Positions 63,658-64,000 of a stretch of DNA of 64,000 nt are shown one piece after another. Within the stretch, counting starts at the first letter, position 1. The number at the start of each line of letters is the position of its first letter. Source of the DNA: Methylomonas sp. LW13. GTDB lineage: Bacteria; Pseudomonadota; Gammaproteobacteria; Methylococcales; Methylomonadaceae. Position numbers and translations under genes: made by a program. Below the pieces are notes generated by a model that was not told the origin of the DNA, did no database searches, and saw only the letters and a program-made list of their open reading frames with translations. The stretch is taken from NCBI RefSeq assembly GCF_016865255.1, contig NZ_CP033381.1, positions 4,030,001-4,094,000 on the forward strand, given 5' to 3'.

Positions 63658-64000
63658 TTATTCCGGTCCATTAAGAAAGGCCCGCTGAATTTCAACGCCG
63701 AGCGCGTTGTTACGCAAAATGAAATCCTGCAAAAACTGATGCAAGCCCGTCTTAAAAATGTCGGCCATCCGCCCGTAATGCAGCCGCGCATGATTTTCGC
63801 CGGCCAAGCGCAGACACTCCCGGCCCCGCTGCCGACACAGTTGCTCCAGGATAGGCGCTAGTTCGTCGTAGCAGGCATGCAAAGAGCGCGGCATGTCGTC
63901 GCGTAACACCAATAGCTCGGCCACTTTCCAGGGCTCGATGGTATCTCGAAATACTTTTTGATAGGCCTCGAATGCCGATACCGAACGCAGCAAGGAACTC
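63658..64000 (-). CDS. Alpha-E domain protein (DUF403), cut by window end
   Basis: Only the C-terminal 114 residues are seen; the frame runs open to the last base. Seen: LLRSVSAFEAYQKVFRDTIE, VAELLVLRDDMPRSLHACYDEL and the C-terminal helical QFLQDFILRNNALGVEIQRAF, as in alpha-E proteins. These are usually encoded with DUF2126/transglutaminase or ATP-grasp genes, which is the case here. Gap of 92 bp to the VOC gene; same strand, so probably one operon. Confidence 0.85.
   Translation of the reverse strand, partial: SSLLRSVSAFEAYQKVFRDTIEPWKVAELLVLRDDMPRSLHACYDELAPILEQLCRQRGRECLRLAGENHARLHYGRMADIFKTGLHQFLQDFILRNNALGVEIQRAFLNGPE

Noticed and set aside
1..64000. tRNA, rRNA, CRISPR arrays, riboswitches
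   Set aside because: No cloverleaf, rRNA-like or regularly spaced repeat arrays were noticed in the gaps; a covariance-model scan was not possible by eye.

Overview
The window looks like chromosomal DNA of a Gram-negative gammaproteobacterium. It has dusB-fis-purH-purD in the usual gammaproteobacterial order, a type IV pilin with a sigma-54 promoter, and a nearly complete exopolysaccharide (EPS) locus of the exosortase A (XrtA)/PEP-CTERM type. A methanotroph of the Methylomonas kind is my best guess from overall gene style, but nothing here proves it.

Layout. 1-5051: the 3' part of the EPS-priming sugar transferase, then an N-acetyl sugar amidotransferase, an AMP-forming acyl ligase and an acyl-CoA-reductase-like SDR. 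5172-6010: a secreted PEP-CTERM protein behind an excellent sigma-54 promoter. 6165-8081: a graveyard of insertion sequences. 8179-13127 (minus): cysC, a DHH phosphoesterase, a membrane protein with three VanZ repeats, and an unknown membrane-anchored protein. 13410-22239: housekeeping genes (dusB, fis, purH, purD, an RlpA-like protein, a SirB2-like protein, tex) and a TIGR04073 exosortase-associated protein. 22284-28452 (minus): sbcC, a TMTC-like GT-C/TPR protein and pilA.

28712-53109 is one long minus-strand block. In transcription order it carries the TPR protein PrsT, the polysaccharide export lipoprotein, chain-length regulator, tyrosine autokinase, beta-barrel protein, ATPase, WecB, polysaccharide deacetylase, FemAB-like protein, two glycosyltransferases and an amidotransferase. 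After these come a Tat-signal protein of unknown function, a PqqD-like protein, an HprK-like kinase, a nucleotidyltransferase, two more glycosyltransferases, a PaaK/CapK-like ligase and a cysteine-less asparagine-synthase homologue. 53190-58849: two LuxI/FeeM-like acyltransferases, a cyclic-nucleotide-binding protein, and the sensor kinase/response regulator pair PrsK-PrsR. 59004-64000: a transglutaminase/DUF2126 protein, an HPPD-like VOC protein and the start of an alpha-E (DUF403) protein.

How it works together (partly inference): PrsK-PrsR, whose regulator has the sigma-54 contact motif GAFTGA, probably drives the PEP-CTERM gene. The glycan genes make and export an EPS. PEP-CTERM proteins would be processed by XrtA, which is not in this window. 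The most unusual part is 28712-37375, where a PqqD-like (RRE) protein, an HprK-like kinase, a nucleotidyltransferase and a glutaminase-dead asparagine synthase follow a Tat-signal protein. That parts list resembles peptide-tailoring (lasso-type) systems. No rRNA, tRNA or CRISPR array was seen.
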